DNA of 64,000 nt from REEB95 sp035632055 (GCA_035632055.1 DASQHO010000047.1:1-64000); one strand, 5' to 3'. Positions 8,082 through 16,848 are shown, numbered from the stretch's first letter. Numbers and translations: made by a program. The notes: generated by a model not told the origin, from the sequence alone.

Positions 8082-8528
8082 TCAGGACTTGAGCACGCGT
8101 CCATCCGGAGCTGCGACGCTGACCGCGACCGGTATGCCGCTGCGAACGCTCTGCGTCACCGTGCAGAAATCCTCGAATTGCGCGAGGGCGCGGTCGAGAT
8201 GAACGAGCGATTCCGGCGCCGTGCCGAGCATGATTTTGACGTTCATACCCGAAACGCGTAGGCGGTTACGCTCGTTGCGGCTGATTTCGCAGTTAGCCGT
8301 CGCGGTCAGCGCACCGGGGTCTTCCTTGAACTTGGCATTGGCGAAGATGAGGCTCGCCGACAGGCAATTGGCGACGGCGGCCGCCAGCAGCTGGACGGGC
8401 GAGGGGCCGGCGCCATCGCCCAAGGGCGGCGGCTCATCGGCGGTTCCGGCCGCGAGATTGGAACCGAAATCGACGAGGAAGCGGTATTTGCCCTGGCGCG
8501 TGATGGTGACGGATGCTTCGCTGGCCAT
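8082..8528 (-). CDS. OsmC family protein
   Basis: OsmC/Ohr-fold protein; members are thiol-dependent hydroperoxide reductases or related stress proteins in the cytoplasm. The 148-residue sequence contains two conserved cysteines in characteristic contexts: AVANCLSASL (about residue 55) and EDFCTVTQSV (about residue 121), which in the family form the redox pair. The PLGDGAGPSPVQLLAAA stretch is also typical of this family. It converges on the epimerase gene with a 22-bp gap. The substrate cannot be predicted. Confidence 0.88.
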   Translation of the reverse strand: MASEASVTITRQGKYRFLVDFGSNLAAGTADEPPPLGDGAGPSPVQLLAAAVANCLSASLIFANAKFKEDPGALTATANCEISRNERNRLRVSGMNVKIMLGTAPESLVHLDRALAQFEDFCTVTQSVRSGIPVAVSVAAPDGRVLKS

Positions 8529-8614
8529 CGGTGGTCACTCCGCTGGTTGATGGCGTGCGCCCACGTGTCTGCAATGGACGTACTGTCTTACGTTAACAGA
8601 AGCGTGGCACCGAT

Positions 8615-8947
8615 TCAGGACTGCAACAGTTTTCGCTTGCTCTGAAACTCGGTCTCGCCAATTTCACCGCGCGCGAAACGCTGCTCCAAGATGTCGAGCG
8701 CGGTACGGCCTGAATGGGCGGAACTCCGTGTCAGCCAGATGACTATGGCGACCACGGCGGCAGCGATGATGAGCATCATCAACGGGCCAATTATCATGCC
8801 AGGCGACCACCACCATCCCCAGCCGTGCCACATCATCGGACCGTAGCCATAACGCGGTCCGGTTTCCGATGCGGTCTGTGCCAAAGCCGGCAGCGAGACC
8901 AGTGTCATCGCGCCAGCGGCAGCAATCCATCGCGCGGGCTTGAACAT
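8615..8947 (-). CDS. SHOCT domain-containing membrane protein
   Basis: A 110-residue protein of unknown function. It begins with a signal peptide ending ALAQ (about residue 24), followed by an aromatic, Met/Trp/His-rich segment (YGYGPMMWHGWGWWW), one transmembrane helix (about residues 50-71), and a C-terminal SHOCT-like motif (ALDILEQRFARGEIGETEFQSKR). SHOCT motifs are short oligomerisation modules found at the ends of many membrane proteins. The gene is cotranscribable with OsmC downstream (86-bp gap). The Met/His-rich part could bind metal, but that is a guess. Confidence 0.8.
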   Translation of the reverse strand: MFKPARWIAAAGAMTLVSLPALAQTASETGPRYGYGPMMWHGWGWWWSPGMIIGPLMMLIIAAAVVAIVIWLTRSSAHSGRTALDILEQRFARGEIGETEFQSKRKLLQS

Positions 8948-9053
8948 GCGGATTCTCCTCTACGTTCGGCAATGGTCGAGCGTAAAGAGGTTGCCGCAGC
9001 CGCAGCATTGACATGGATCAACCGGCGACGATCGAACGCCCGCTGTTCGGCGG

Positions 9054-10151
9054 TCAGCCAATCTGGCGCGCGACGAGCGGCCCGAGCCGGTTGGCGAGCG
9101 TCAATGGTAGGCGTTGCCAGGTGCCGACCATGAGGCGGTACTTCGGATTGAGCGGATTGATCTCGGGCAGATCGGCGCGTTTTACTAGCCGGTATTGATA
9201 GCCGAGCGGCATCGGTTCGAAGCCCCAGTAAGTCTTGTAATCGAATGATCCGGTGCCCCGTTTGCTACGGCCGAAATCGAACACGCGCACGCCGCACGCC
9301 GCCGCGCGCTGCATCTGCGCCCAATACATCAAATCGTACGCGTGCAGTCGCCGCGCCGCCGGCACGGCTCCGCCGTAATAGGGCAGGACGCGGTTTTTGA
9401 AGTAGAAGCTCATCAGCGCTGCGGACGGGCCGTCGGGTCCGTTGACGGTCGAAATCTCGACCGCATCGCCAAATGTTTCTTTGATCGCGCCATAGAAACG
9501 CAGCGGCAGGACCGGTGTGCCGAGGTTGCGCAGGCTTTCGGCGTAGATACGGAAGAATGTTTCGACCGGCGCGTTGGCGTCGACAACCAGCCGCCCATCG
9601 TCGATCGCTTTGCGAAGATCGGCGCGCTTCTTGCGCGGTATTGCTTTGAGATTGTCTGCGTCGCTGGCGGCAAGCGTGCGTTCGAATCCGAAATAAAGCT
9701 CGGTCTTGGCGCGCCACGCGGCGCCGAGCGGCAACGGCGCGCTTTGGCGCAACTCGACAAAATCGACGGCGAAGCGTTGGCCGAGCTCGGTAGCGTCGTC
9801 GGCGAGCGCGCCCGCCGCCTCATCGTCATCGGCGATGATGCCGCCGCCGGTGGCAAAAGCGGTCGAGATCAGCGCATCGCCGAACAGACGCGATTTAACG
9901 TGCACGAGCGGCAAAATGCCGACGAGATCGCGGCCGCGCCAGGCGCAGCGGTAGTGCGTTGCGTGACCCAGCGTACGTTCGACGATGTGGCGCCAACGGG
10001 CGCGATGGAAGAAAGTCGCGTGCGGGGCGTGCTCGACATAGGCCTCCCATGCGGCTTCGTCGCCGTCACGCAGCGGCCGGATGTCGATCGGAACGAGCGA
10101 CGGCAGTGGACGGTCGAATACCAGTGTACGCGCCGCGGTATCTGGGCTCAT
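9054..10151 (-). CDS. FemAB/GNAT-like protein, XrtA/PEP-CTERM-associated type
   Basis: Predicted aminoacyl- or acyltransferase of the FemAB/GNAT superfamily; the named subgroup occurs with exosortase A and exopolysaccharide loci, though its reaction is not established. The 365-residue sequence shows HATFFHRARWRHIVERTLGH near the N-terminus, a middle ALMSFYFKNRVLPYYGGA strand region, and the C-terminal signatures VRVFDFGRSKRGTGSFDYK and WGFEPMPLGYQYRL, which I associate with this family. Its ATG overlaps the stop of the upstream GT4 gene (10148-10151), so the two are translationally coupled and probably act on the same surface polymer. No exosortase gene lies in the window. Confidence 0.82.
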   Translation of the reverse strand: MSPDTAARTLVFDRPLPSLVPIDIRPLRDGDEAAWEAYVEHAPHATFFHRARWRHIVERTLGHATHYRCAWRGRDLVGILPLVHVKSRLFGDALISTAFATGGGIIADDDEAAGALADDATELGQRFAVDFVELRQSAPLPLGAAWRAKTELYFGFERTLAASDADNLKAIPRKKRADLRKAIDDGRLVVDANAPVETFFRIYAESLRNLGTPVLPLRFYGAIKETFGDAVEISTVNGPDGPSAALMSFYFKNRVLPYYGGAVPAARRLHAYDLMYWAQMQRAAACGVRVFDFGRSKRGTGSFDYKTYWGFEPMPLGYQYRLVKRADLPEINPLNPKYRLMVGTWQRLPLTLANRLGPLVARQIG

Positions 10152-11308
10152 GGCTGTCCTTCAAACAGCCGCGCATAGGCTTCGACCATGCGCGCGAACG
10201 GGAAAACGGCGGTCACGTGGGCGCGGTTTATGCTGCCGAGCGCGTGGCGGCGGCCGGTGTCGGCAACCAACGCGGCCAGCGCCGCTGCGAGCGTCGTATC
10301 GCCGCGCGGAACGATGAATGCGCGGTTGGCCGGCGCGACCATGTGCTTGACGTCGCCGACTTCGACCGCGGCGATCGGCAGGCCGGCGGCCATCGCCTCG
10401 AGCACTGTCATCGGCATCTGTTCGGTGTCGGACGACAGCGCAAAAATGTCGAAGTACGCGAGCACGCGTTGCGGCTCGCGCACTGCGCCCAAGAAGCGCA
10501 CGCGATCGGCAATGTCGAGGCGCTGGGCAAGGACTTCGAGCGCCGGCCGCTCGCTGCCGTCGCCGGCGATCACCAGACGCGTCGTCCGATTGTCGAGTCG
10601 CGCAAAGGCATTCAGTAGGCGGCCGAGATTCTTTTCCGGTCGCAACGGCGCGACTGTGCCGATGACGATCTCATCCGTAGTGCGCTGAAAGGGTGATGTG
10701 CCGTCAACGGGCTGGCGGCGGAATTCACCGACTTCGATGCCATTCGGCAGATAGAGCACGCGCGCCTCTGGCAGGCGCCAGCGGTTGATAGCGATTTCCT
10801 TGAGCGTATGCGACGGCACGATCACCGTTTCGGTCTGTGCCAACGCCAGGCGACGCAGCACGCCGCGGCGCCAGAGCGGACGCTCGGCCTCGTCGGGTCC
10901 GAACCCGTCCTCAAAATGGCAGTGGCGCACGCCGACCCGCAGACGGTTCGCCATTGCCCATTCGATTGCGCCCCAGTTGTATGTTGCGAGCAGATCGGGC
11001 GCTGCGGCGCGGATGCGGTGGGTCGCAGCGCCGACCCGCGCCAATAGGCCGCCGCGCGGCAGCGCGACCTCGACGGCGATGTCGGCCGTACCATCGATAC
11101 GTTCGCGACAGCTAGTGTCGCCGCTCAAGCTCACGACCGTATGACGGAAGCGCGGCCCGATGGCGTTGATTGTGCGCGCCAAGCGCACCTGGATGCCGCC
11201 AACGCCGAAGCCCGGAAGCACGTGCAAGACGTGCCGTTGCTTGGCGGGTAGGGGCGTGTCGGCAGTGTCGTGCCGATCCAGCCAGGGCAATGACAGAGCT
11301 TGGACCAC
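10148..11308 (-). CDS. Glycosyltransferase, GT4 family
   Basis: Retaining GT-B glycosyltransferase that transfers a sugar from a nucleotide donor, probably to a lipid-linked or surface glycan. The 386-residue protein has the acceptor-side motif LHVLPGFGVGGIQVRLAR near residues 28-45, the PLRPEKNLGRLL donor-domain start, VIAGDGSERPALE, and the EX7E motif in EQMPMTVLEAMAAGLP. The GTG at 11308 is the chosen start; a later Met is absent before the GGI motif. It is the upstream member of a two-gene unit with the FemAB-like gene. A strong intrinsic terminator on the same strand (11369-11404) ends just 61 bp before this start, which may reflect leader attenuation. Confidence 0.87.
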   Translation of the reverse strand: MVQALSLPWLDRHDTADTPLPAKQRHVLHVLPGFGVGGIQVRLARTINAIGPRFRHTVVSLSGDTSCRERIDGTADIAVEVALPRGGLLARVGAATHRIRAAAPDLLATYNWGAIEWAMANRLRVGVRHCHFEDGFGPDEAERPLWRRGVLRRLALAQTETVIVPSHTLKEIAINRWRLPEARVLYLPNGIEVGEFRRQPVDGTSPFQRTTDEIVIGTVAPLRPEKNLGRLLNAFARLDNRTTRLVIAGDGSERPALEVLAQRLDIADRVRFLGAVREPQRVLAYFDIFALSSDTEQMPMTVLEAMAAGLPIAAVEVGDVKHMVAPANRAFIVPRGDTTLAAALAALVADTGRRHALGSINRAHVTAVFPFARMVEAYARLFEGQP

Positions 11309-11368
11309 GGGCCGGATGGTGGCGGAAAATGGCTAAAGAACCGATAGCGCCAGCGGCCTCGGTTGGCC

Positions 11369-11404
11369 AAAAAAAAGACGGCGGATCCTTGCGGAACCGC
11401 CGTC
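11369..11404 (-). terminator. Intrinsic terminator, minus strand, 61 bp before GT4 start
   Basis: GACGGCGG at 11377-11384 pairs perfectly with CCGCCGTC at 11397-11404; an inner TCC/GGA pairing extends the stem. Eight A residues at 11369-11376 become a U8 tail on the minus-strand transcript. Confidence 0.85.
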
Positions 11405-11623
11405 AAGTCGTCCGCCAACTGAAGTCTCGTTCGGGAGACATCGCGGGGGCGGAACCCTGCTTTTTTCGATTGTCTGTCCCGAACGGCCCGGTTTGTGCGG
11501 ACTTGCTTTTCCTCTGATTTCTCCGTTGCAATGGCCGGGCCACGTGTTGGAAAGCGTTGTTTTACAATCCATTAGAAGATTTTCTGGGTTTCGAGCTGTG
11601 CATGCCCGTAAATCCTGCCGACG

Positions 11624-11657
11624 AAAAAAAAGAGTCCGCGGCCTAAGCCGGGACTCT
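11624..11657 (-). terminator. Intrinsic terminator, minus strand, after the 99-residue gene
   Basis: AGAGTCC (11631-11637) pairs with GGACTCT (11651-11657), continued after a one-base bulge by CGGC/GCCG (11639-11642 with 11647-11650) around a CTAA loop. Eight A residues (11624-11631) give the U-run. It lies 112 bp beyond the stop of the gene at 11769. Confidence 0.82.
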
Positions 11658-11768
11658 TTCAGTTGGGGGGCTGATCGCTCCGGCGTCGCCGGAGTAAAAC
11701 AGCGCGTGCCCAAGCTGGACTCGTATAGTTAATAAAACGTTTACGCGGCGCCAGCGCTATGCGCCGGT

Positions 11769-12068
11769 TTAGACCTCGCCCAGATATTTGCGCGCGAAGC
11801 GCAGCAGCTCCAGGTCACTGGTCTGTTTGGCGACGGTCTGGATTTCGTGGAAGTAGGCGCGCAATCCGGCTTGATCGATCCGACATGACAGCCAGCCAAC
11901 GAATTGATCGGGTGTACGGACCCAAGCCGGCAAGGGGTCCAGCGAATTGTCGAACGGCAGGACGCTCTGCATGATCCGCCAGCGGCGTTGCGACAGGACT
12001 TCCGCGGGTTCATCACCGGTACCCGGTGTCCAACCCGGGCGCGCATAAGCATGCGTGCGGCGGACCAT
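11769..12068 (-). CDS. Small protein of unknown function (99 residues)
   Basis: I do not recognise the family. The start at 12068 is well supported: GAGGAGA lies 4-10 bases before ATG. The product begins MVRRTHAYARPGWTPGTGDE, has a WRIMQSV segment, and a C-terminal half of predicted helix ending LELLRFARKYLGEV. There is no signal peptide or membrane segment. It is followed by an intrinsic terminator and preceded by an AT-rich stretch (about 12090-12210) suitable for a promoter, so it looks like a complete single-gene transcription unit. Confidence 0.72.
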   Translation of the reverse strand: MVRRTHAYARPGWTPGTGDEPAEVLSQRRWRIMQSVLPFDNSLDPLPAWVRTPDQFVGWLSCRIDQAGLRAYFHEIQTVAKQTSDLELLRFARKYLGEV

Positions 12069-12238
12069 GATCTCTCCTCGGGCTTTTTTTGCAATATTAT
12101 TGGCAGCCAAAATAATTGCGGGCGCTGCAGGGCACAACGCTAAAAGAATGTTAAAATGCAATAAACTACAGTTAATTAACTCGTGTTATAGTTAATATAA
12201 ACGGCGTCAGTATTCGATAGCGGCGGAGCTGGCGGTCG

Positions 12239-12445
12239 CTATTTTTTCTTCAGTGAATCGTGCCGACGTACGCGCGCCATCGCAGTCCTGAGTCGTACGT
12301 TCTCGGCAAGCGCGTTGTCTCGGGCGCGTTCGGCCCGTTTCAGTTGCGCCTGCGCCCTCACGAGTTCACGTCGCAGAAGGATCAAATAGCGATCCGTCGA
12401 TGTCATGGCTGCGGCATCATCGGGCAACCGATGCGTCAGCGCCAT
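12239..12445 (-). CDS. Possible small basic coiled-coil protein (68 residues)
   Basis: A short open frame coding a basic, helix-forming product: the segment from MTSTDRYLILL to the end is rich in Arg, Ala, Leu and Glu with heptad-like spacing (ELVRAQAQLKRAERARDNALAENVRL split over about residues 24-49), and it ends in LKKK. No ribosome site is convincing; the start could also be at 12406 or at TTG 12490. It is a weak prediction without an assigned function. Confidence 0.35.
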   Translation of the reverse strand: MALTHRLPDDAAAMTSTDRYLILLRRELVRAQAQLKRAERARDNALAENVRLRTAMARVRRHDSLKKK

Positions 12446-12668
12446 CCGATGGCGTGCCCGTAGCATCCTGTATGTAAAATCGGCCGACAAGTCATTGATT
12501 TTAAGGTTAGAATCGGCCCGTTAAGCTTGTATTCACCGTGAAAAAGGCGTTACCTCAAAAGCGAAACGCGCGCGTGCGATCGTCGCCAGAACGGCTGGCA
12601 GAACACCCGACACGCTCCCAGCTGGGACCGCATTTTTCGTGGCTACAAAAAGAAAAACCGGGAAACCG

Positions 12669-13421
12669 ATGTCGTCGTTATCGCAACGCCTCAAGCACCA
12701 TTATTTCGGCCGCTACCTTCATCCGTACGCGGCGCTACGCCGGCGAATCGAGGAATTGCTTGCGTCCGATGCGACCCTGCTTGATGCCGGTTGCGGCCGC
12801 AGCGCACCGACGCTGGCATATTTCCGTGGCCGCGCGCGGCGGCTGATCGGCGTCGACTTGGTCGAATTCGCCGGCGCGCCGGCCGGTCTCGAATTGCGAC
12901 AACGTGACCTCGCCGATACCGGCGTCGCGGGCGGCTCGGTCGACGTGATGTACAGCCAGGCCGTGCTCGAGCACGTTACCGATCCTGATTCGATCTTTGC
13001 CGAAATCGCCCGCGTGCTGGCGCCCGGCGGCTGCTACATCGGCCTCACCGCGAACAAGTGGGATTACGCGTCAGTCGCGGCGCGCATCATTCCCAACCGC
13101 TTCCATCCGTGGATTGTGCGCCGCATCGAAGGCCGCGCCGAGCAGGACGTGTTTCCGACCGCATATCGCGTCAACACCCGGCGCGCGGTTGCGCGTTACG
13201 CCGCTCGCCATGGGCTGGAAGTCGTCGAGTTTCGGTACATCGGCCAATATCCGAGCTACTTCATGTTCAATGGTGCGCTGTTCTTGTTGGCGACCGCCTA
13301 TCAGAAAATGATCGAGCGCATTGTTCCATTGCACTGTCTCCAGGGCTGGATTTTCTTTGTGCTACGTAAACCCACGGCCAGCAGCGATTCTGTGGCGGGT
13401 GCCGTCCGTTCAGCCGCCTGA
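12669..13421 (+). CDS. Class I SAM-dependent methyltransferase
   Basis: Predicted small-molecule or lipid/sugar methyltransferase using S-adenosylmethionine. The 250-residue product has motif I LLDAGCGRSAPTLAYF (about residues 35-50), the acidic end of strand 2 in LIGVDLVEF, and motif IV/V DVMYSQAVLEHVTDPDSIFAEIARVLAPGG, split over about residues 92-122. The C-terminus carries one or two hydrophobic stretches (MFNGALFLLATAYQ and IFFVLRK). I chose ATG 12669; an in-frame GTG at 12639 would add ten Lys-rich residues. It stands alone near surface-glycan genes, so a role in glycan or lipid modification is possible. Confidence 0.85.
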   Translation: MSSLSQRLKHHYFGRYLHPYAALRRRIEELLASDATLLDAGCGRSAPTLAYFRGRARRLIGVDLVEFAGAPAGLELRQRDLADTGVAGGSVDVMYSQAVLEHVTDPDSIFAEIARVLAPGGCYIGLTANKWDYASVAARIIPNRFHPWIVRRIEGRAEQDVFPTAYRVNTRRAVARYAARHGLEVVEFRYIGQYPSYFMFNGALFLLATAYQKMIERIVPLHCLQGWIFFVLRKPTASSDSVAGAVRSAA

Positions 13422-13519
13422 TCCCCATTCGCGCGTCGCCGTCGGCTGGAGCGACCAGGATTTCCATCCGAACAAAGACGCCAAATCAGCGGCCAGCAAA
13501 TGAGGAGATTCGCGTTGTC

Positions 13520-15367
13520 TCAGGCGGCGCGCCGCTGACACTCAAATTCAATGGCAACGGTTGTGCCGCGGTTGACGACGCTGGAAATCGAGAACTGGCC
13601 GCCGAGCAGCTCGACAAGATGCTTGGTAAGCGGCAAACCGAGGCCGGCGCCCTCATATTTGCGCGCGACGCTATTGTCGAGTTGCTCGAACGGACGCAGC
13701 GCGGCGGGAATGTCCTCTTCGGCCATGCCGATGCCGGTATCCTTGACCTCGATCACAATGCGTCCGCCAGCCTTGCGCGCCGATACGGTGACCGTACCGC
13801 CGGCCGGCGTGAATTTCAGTGCGTTGGACACGAGATTGATAAGGATCTGGCGGAATCGCGTCTGGTCGCCGATGACCGGCGGCAGGTCCGGATCGAGTTG
13901 CGTATCGAATGTGACCTTGGCGCGTTCGGCCTGGGCTCGGACGAGGCGCTCGACCTCGCCCACAACCGCAGCGACGTCGAGCGGTTCGCGGCCGACCTTG
14001 AGCGCATTGGCTTCGGCTCTGCTCAAATCGAGAATGTCGTTGACGATCTCGAGCAAGTGAGCGCCGGCAGTGCGTATGTCGTGAGCGTATTCGCGATAGC
14101 GCTGCTGGAGCGGGCCGAGCATTGCGGTCTCGATGATCTCGGAAAAGCCGATGATCGCATTGAGTGGCGTTCGTAGTTCATGACTCATGTTGGCGAGGAA
14201 GCGCGATTTCGCCTGCGTCATTGCTTCGGCGCGGGCGCGCGCTTCGGTCGCGCGCGTGGTTTCGAGCTTCGCCTCGGCCAAGTTGATGTACGACCCAAAA
14301 TGCCGCACGGCGAAGAAGGTGAGCAGGGCGATCATGCTCAAGATGATTGCAAGTACGACAATGACGCCAACCAGTTCATTGTACCATTCGGCATAAGCGC
14401 GCTGGTCCGTCATGATGACGTTGACCACCAACGGCAGATCGTTGAGCGTGTGCGTCGCGATAAACAGCGGCGAACCGAGCAAACGGCCCCTGCTATGGAT
14501 GACGCCCGCGGCTGCGTGCTCGAGAATTTCGGGAAACGCGACTTGATTGGCGACGTTGCTGCCGATCGACGAAATCGGCGGATAGCGCGCGAGCAGAAGC
14601 CCGTCACGCTGGAACAACGCAACCGCCGTGCCCGGGCCGAGGTAGATGTCATGGTACAGGCGCATGAAATAGTCGAGCGGAATGGCGCCGGTCATGACTC
14701 CGGCAAAGGATCCGTCCGGTGCTTCCAGCCGCCGCACCATCAGGACGGCGGGCATACCGTTACTCTGGAACTTGATGGGCTCGCTAATGAACCGGAGCGG
14801 CGTGCGATTGTCGCGCGCGCGCTGGAAATAGTGACGGAACGATATATCGAGATCCGCCGGTGCGGCGGCCTCGGAGGAACTGATCAGGCGGCCGCGCGCG
14901 TCGAAGAGCGAGATGCTCGTGAGTTGCGGAATGCCGCCGGCCTCGGCACGCAACAGCTGCGCCACGCTGTGGCTGCCATAGATCGCCCGTATCGTCTGGG
15001 GGTTCGGCGCGCCGTACCGCTGCAACAAGAGTGTGACTGTATCCTTGAGCGTGAGTTCGACTTCGTTGAGCGCGCCTTCGGTCTGCTCGGCGAGAACGAT
15101 ATCCAGGCTTGACAGCGTCTGCCGCGCATATTCGGTTGCGTTGTCGCGCAAGTGCACGAGTAGAAGTGCGGCGATAAAGACGATTGCGGCGCCGACGAGG
15201 ATGCTGCTGACGACAAGAAATTTCATTGGCCGGGCGGAAATCGTGGTCCGGCCGGGAGCAACAGACGTCGATCGTGATGCGGTCGTGTCCTGATCCGGCA
15301 TCGCCTGCGTCCGTGGGAAAACTCGCCCGATTAAGGACCGATAGGCTGAGGAAATCCTTAAAATCAT
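13520..15367 (-). CDS. Membrane sensor histidine kinase with periplasmic Cache-like domain
   Basis: Transmembrane sensor kinase of 615 residues. Domain order: cytoplasmic N-terminus, transmembrane helix about 50-72, a 260-residue periplasmic region resembling double-Cache ligand sensors (LFDARGRLISSS, RDGLLLARYPP), second helix about 332-354, a short coiled coil, HisKA with the phospho-acceptor His396 in FLANMSHELRTPLNA, and a HATPase domain ending with DTGIGMAEEDI and GAGLGLPLTKHLVELLGG. No receiver domain is fused and no response regulator gene is adjacent, so it is an orphan kinase here. Start alternatives are ATG 15367 and a Met 22 codons later. A near-consensus CtrA site lies upstream. 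Confidence 0.9.
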   Translation of the reverse strand: MILRISSAYRSLIGRVFPRTQAMPDQDTTASRSTSVAPGRTTISARPMKFLVVSSILVGAAIVFIAALLLVHLRDNATEYARQTLSSLDIVLAEQTEGALNEVELTLKDTVTLLLQRYGAPNPQTIRAIYGSHSVAQLLRAEAGGIPQLTSISLFDARGRLISSSEAAAPADLDISFRHYFQRARDNRTPLRFISEPIKFQSNGMPAVLMVRRLEAPDGSFAGVMTGAIPLDYFMRLYHDIYLGPGTAVALFQRDGLLLARYPPISSIGSNVANQVAFPEILEHAAAGVIHSRGRLLGSPLFIATHTLNDLPLVVNVIMTDQRAYAEWYNELVGVIVVLAIILSMIALLTFFAVRHFGSYINLAEAKLETTRATEARARAEAMTQAKSRFLANMSHELRTPLNAIIGFSEIIETAMLGPLQQRYREYAHDIRTAGAHLLEIVNDILDLSRAEANALKVGREPLDVAAVVGEVERLVRAQAERAKVTFDTQLDPDLPPVIGDQTRFRQILINLVSNALKFTPAGGTVTVSARKAGGRIVIEVKDTGIGMAEEDIPAALRPFEQLDNSVARKYEGAGLGLPLTKHLVELLGGQFSISSVVNRGTTVAIEFECQRRAA

Positions 15368-15392
15368 GTCGTTCGTCTTCGGTCAGTTAAGG

Positions 15393-15407
15393 TTAGAAAA
15401 GGGTTAA
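15393..15407. promoter_or_regulatory. Near-consensus CtrA-type site upstream of the histidine kinase
   Basis: TTAG (15393-15396), seven bases, TTAA (15404-15407), matching seven of eight specified bases of TTAA-N7-TTAA. It lies 25 bp before the kinase start and overlaps the stop codon of the hydrolase gene. Support is weaker than for the two perfect sites. Confidence 0.35.
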
Positions 15408-16285
15408 CGCACGCCGTGCGCGTCGCCGCCGAGGGAGCGGGGATCGCGTGCCGGCCAGCGGCCGAGTTCGACCGCCAGCAGGAACTCGCGCAGTGTCCGA
15501 TTGAACAATGCCGGATCCTCGAGATTGACCAAATGGCCGGTCTTGGGAAGCACGACCAGCCCGGCAGTTACAATGGCATGTTTCATCAGGAGTCCGGGCT
15601 GGAGACAGGCCTCGTCCTCGTCACCGGCTACGATCAGGGTCGGAGCGCGGATTCGCGCCATCGGCTCGACGAGATCGTATAGCGATGGCCGCCGAGCCTG
15701 TACGCCGCGCAGCGTATTCGCCGAGCCCTTTGCCGAATGTTGCGCCAGCCGTTCGGCGAACTCGCGCCAGGCGCGCGAATCCTTGTTCTGCAGCTGTACG
15801 CGCGCCGCGCCCTCTGCGTATTGCTCGGCGACTTTGGCACTGCCTTCGCGCTCGAACCGGTCGGCAAGCGCTTCGCTTTCGCGCTGAAACCGCTCGCGCT
15901 TGTCTTTCTCCGCGCCATAGCCACAGCCGCAAATGGTCAGCGATCGAGCGCGCGCCAAGTGGCGCAGTCCGAAATGTAGCGTCGCAAAGCCGCCCATCGA
16001 CAGGCCAACGACATGCGCCTTGTCGAGTCCGAGATGATCGAGTACGGCGGCAATATCGTCGGCGGCGCGTTCAACCGAATAACGGTTTATGTCCTCGGGC
16101 ACGTCGGACGGTGGAAAGCCGCGCGCGTTGAATGCGATGCACCGGTAGTAACGGCCGAAATAGCGCAGCTGGGGTTCCCAGCTGCGCAAATCGCCGCCGA
16201 ATTCATGAACGAAGATCAGCGGCTGGCCGTCGCCGACTTCCTCGTAATGCAGCCTGACGCCGTCGTCGGCGTGCGCGAAGGGCAT
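15404..16285 (-). CDS. Alpha/beta-fold hydrolase
   Basis: Serine hydrolase of the alpha/beta superfamily; substrate unknown. The 293-residue protein has the nucleophile elbow GLSMGGF (Ser about residue 101), an oxyanion-region LIFVHEFGGDLRSWEPQL, the acid in IVAGDEDEACL, and the catalytic His in KTGHLVNLEDPALF near the C-terminus. These fit the 3-oxoadipate enol-lactonase-like group, but that name would be over-specific. ATG 16285 is chosen since GGGGGAAG precedes it at a suitable distance and it begins directly with MPFAHADDGVRLHYEEVG. Its neighbours do not indicate a pathway. Confidence 0.88.
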   Translation of the reverse strand: MPFAHADDGVRLHYEEVGDGQPLIFVHEFGGDLRSWEPQLRYFGRYYRCIAFNARGFPPSDVPEDINRYSVERAADDIAAVLDHLGLDKAHVVGLSMGGFATLHFGLRHLARARSLTICGCGYGAEKDKRERFQRESEALADRFEREGSAKVAEQYAEGAARVQLQNKDSRAWREFAERLAQHSAKGSANTLRGVQARRPSLYDLVEPMARIRAPTLIVAGDEDEACLQPGLLMKHAIVTAGLVVLPKTGHLVNLEDPALFNRTLREFLLAVELGRWPARDPRSLGGDAHGVR

Positions 16286-16358
16286 GGCGGTGCTTCCCCC
16301 GATGTGATTTCCGGCGCTGCGGCGATCCTTGTCAAGATTGACCGCACAGACCAAGGCG

Positions 16359-16826
16359 TTAGCGCGCCGTGACCTGATTGCGGAAATCCAGCGGCGCGGC
16401 GATCTTACGGAATGGCTCGATGCTGGAGCCAGTGCCGTGCACGATGATGTCGCCGTAACCCAAGATTCGCCCAGCCAACGACTGGTCAACATCGACGGTT
16501 TCGACCTTGTCCATGTTCATCTCGATGGTGTGACGCCGGATCAAGCCGCGCTTGAAGATCACGCGTCGATCGGTGACGGCTATCTCGGTGGTCCAGCGCC
16601 GAACGGCCGCTGCCATCAGGGTCAGCAAGCTCGCGAGCATCAGCACGACAAGAGCCATCAAGAGATAAGGCACCGCATTACCGAATTGACCGGCTGCGAC
16701 AATTGCCAGCGACAGCACCACTACGACTGCGAACAGAGCCAGACCGGGGAGATAGACGATCCAGTGCAGCCGGCCGACATAGCGCAGCGTCTCGCCTGGC
16801 TGGAGAATTCGTTGGAGGTAACTCAT
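16359..16826 (-). CDS. Bacterial PH domain membrane protein (bPH2/YdbS-like)
   Basis: A 155-residue inner-membrane protein of unknown role. It starts MSYLQRILQPGETLRYVGRLHW, followed by two transmembrane helices (about 22-45 and 50-75), then a cytoplasmic bacterial pleckstrin-homology-like domain: EIAVTDRRVIFKRGLIRRHTIE, DKVETVDVDQSLAGRILGYG and DIIVHGTGSS are hallmark strands of this family. Length and order match single-domain YdbS-like proteins. It lies next to tRNA-Lys on the same strand, 22 bp from the tRNA 3' end. Confidence 0.88.
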   Translation of the reverse strand: MSYLQRILQPGETLRYVGRLHWIVYLPGLALFAVVVVLSLAIVAAGQFGNAVPYLLMALVVLMLASLLTLMAAAVRRWTTEIAVTDRRVIFKRGLIRRHTIEMNMDKVETVDVDQSLAGRILGYGDIIVHGTGSSIEPFRKIAAPLDFRNQVTAR

Positions 16827-16848
16827 GGATGCTGAAGTTGGCGAGAAT

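Larger units (their letters stand above)
11309..11768. other. 460-bp spacer with two minus-strand terminators; possible leader or small RNA
   Basis: I see no convincing protein gene. Two hairpins followed on the minus strand by U8 runs lie at 11624-11657 and 11369-11404. The first plausibly ends the small gene at 11769-12068. The second has no gene between it and the first, so about 220 bp of sequence (11405-11623) is delimited by two minus-strand terminators. That arrangement fits a small RNA, or a leader whose readthrough feeds the glycosyltransferase gene. No clear promoter could be picked out by eye. Confidence 0.5.

Noticed and set aside
12538..12846. Plus-strand frame overlapping the methyltransferase start
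   Set aside because: Out of frame with the real gene and rich in Arg/Ser; no family or ribosome site.
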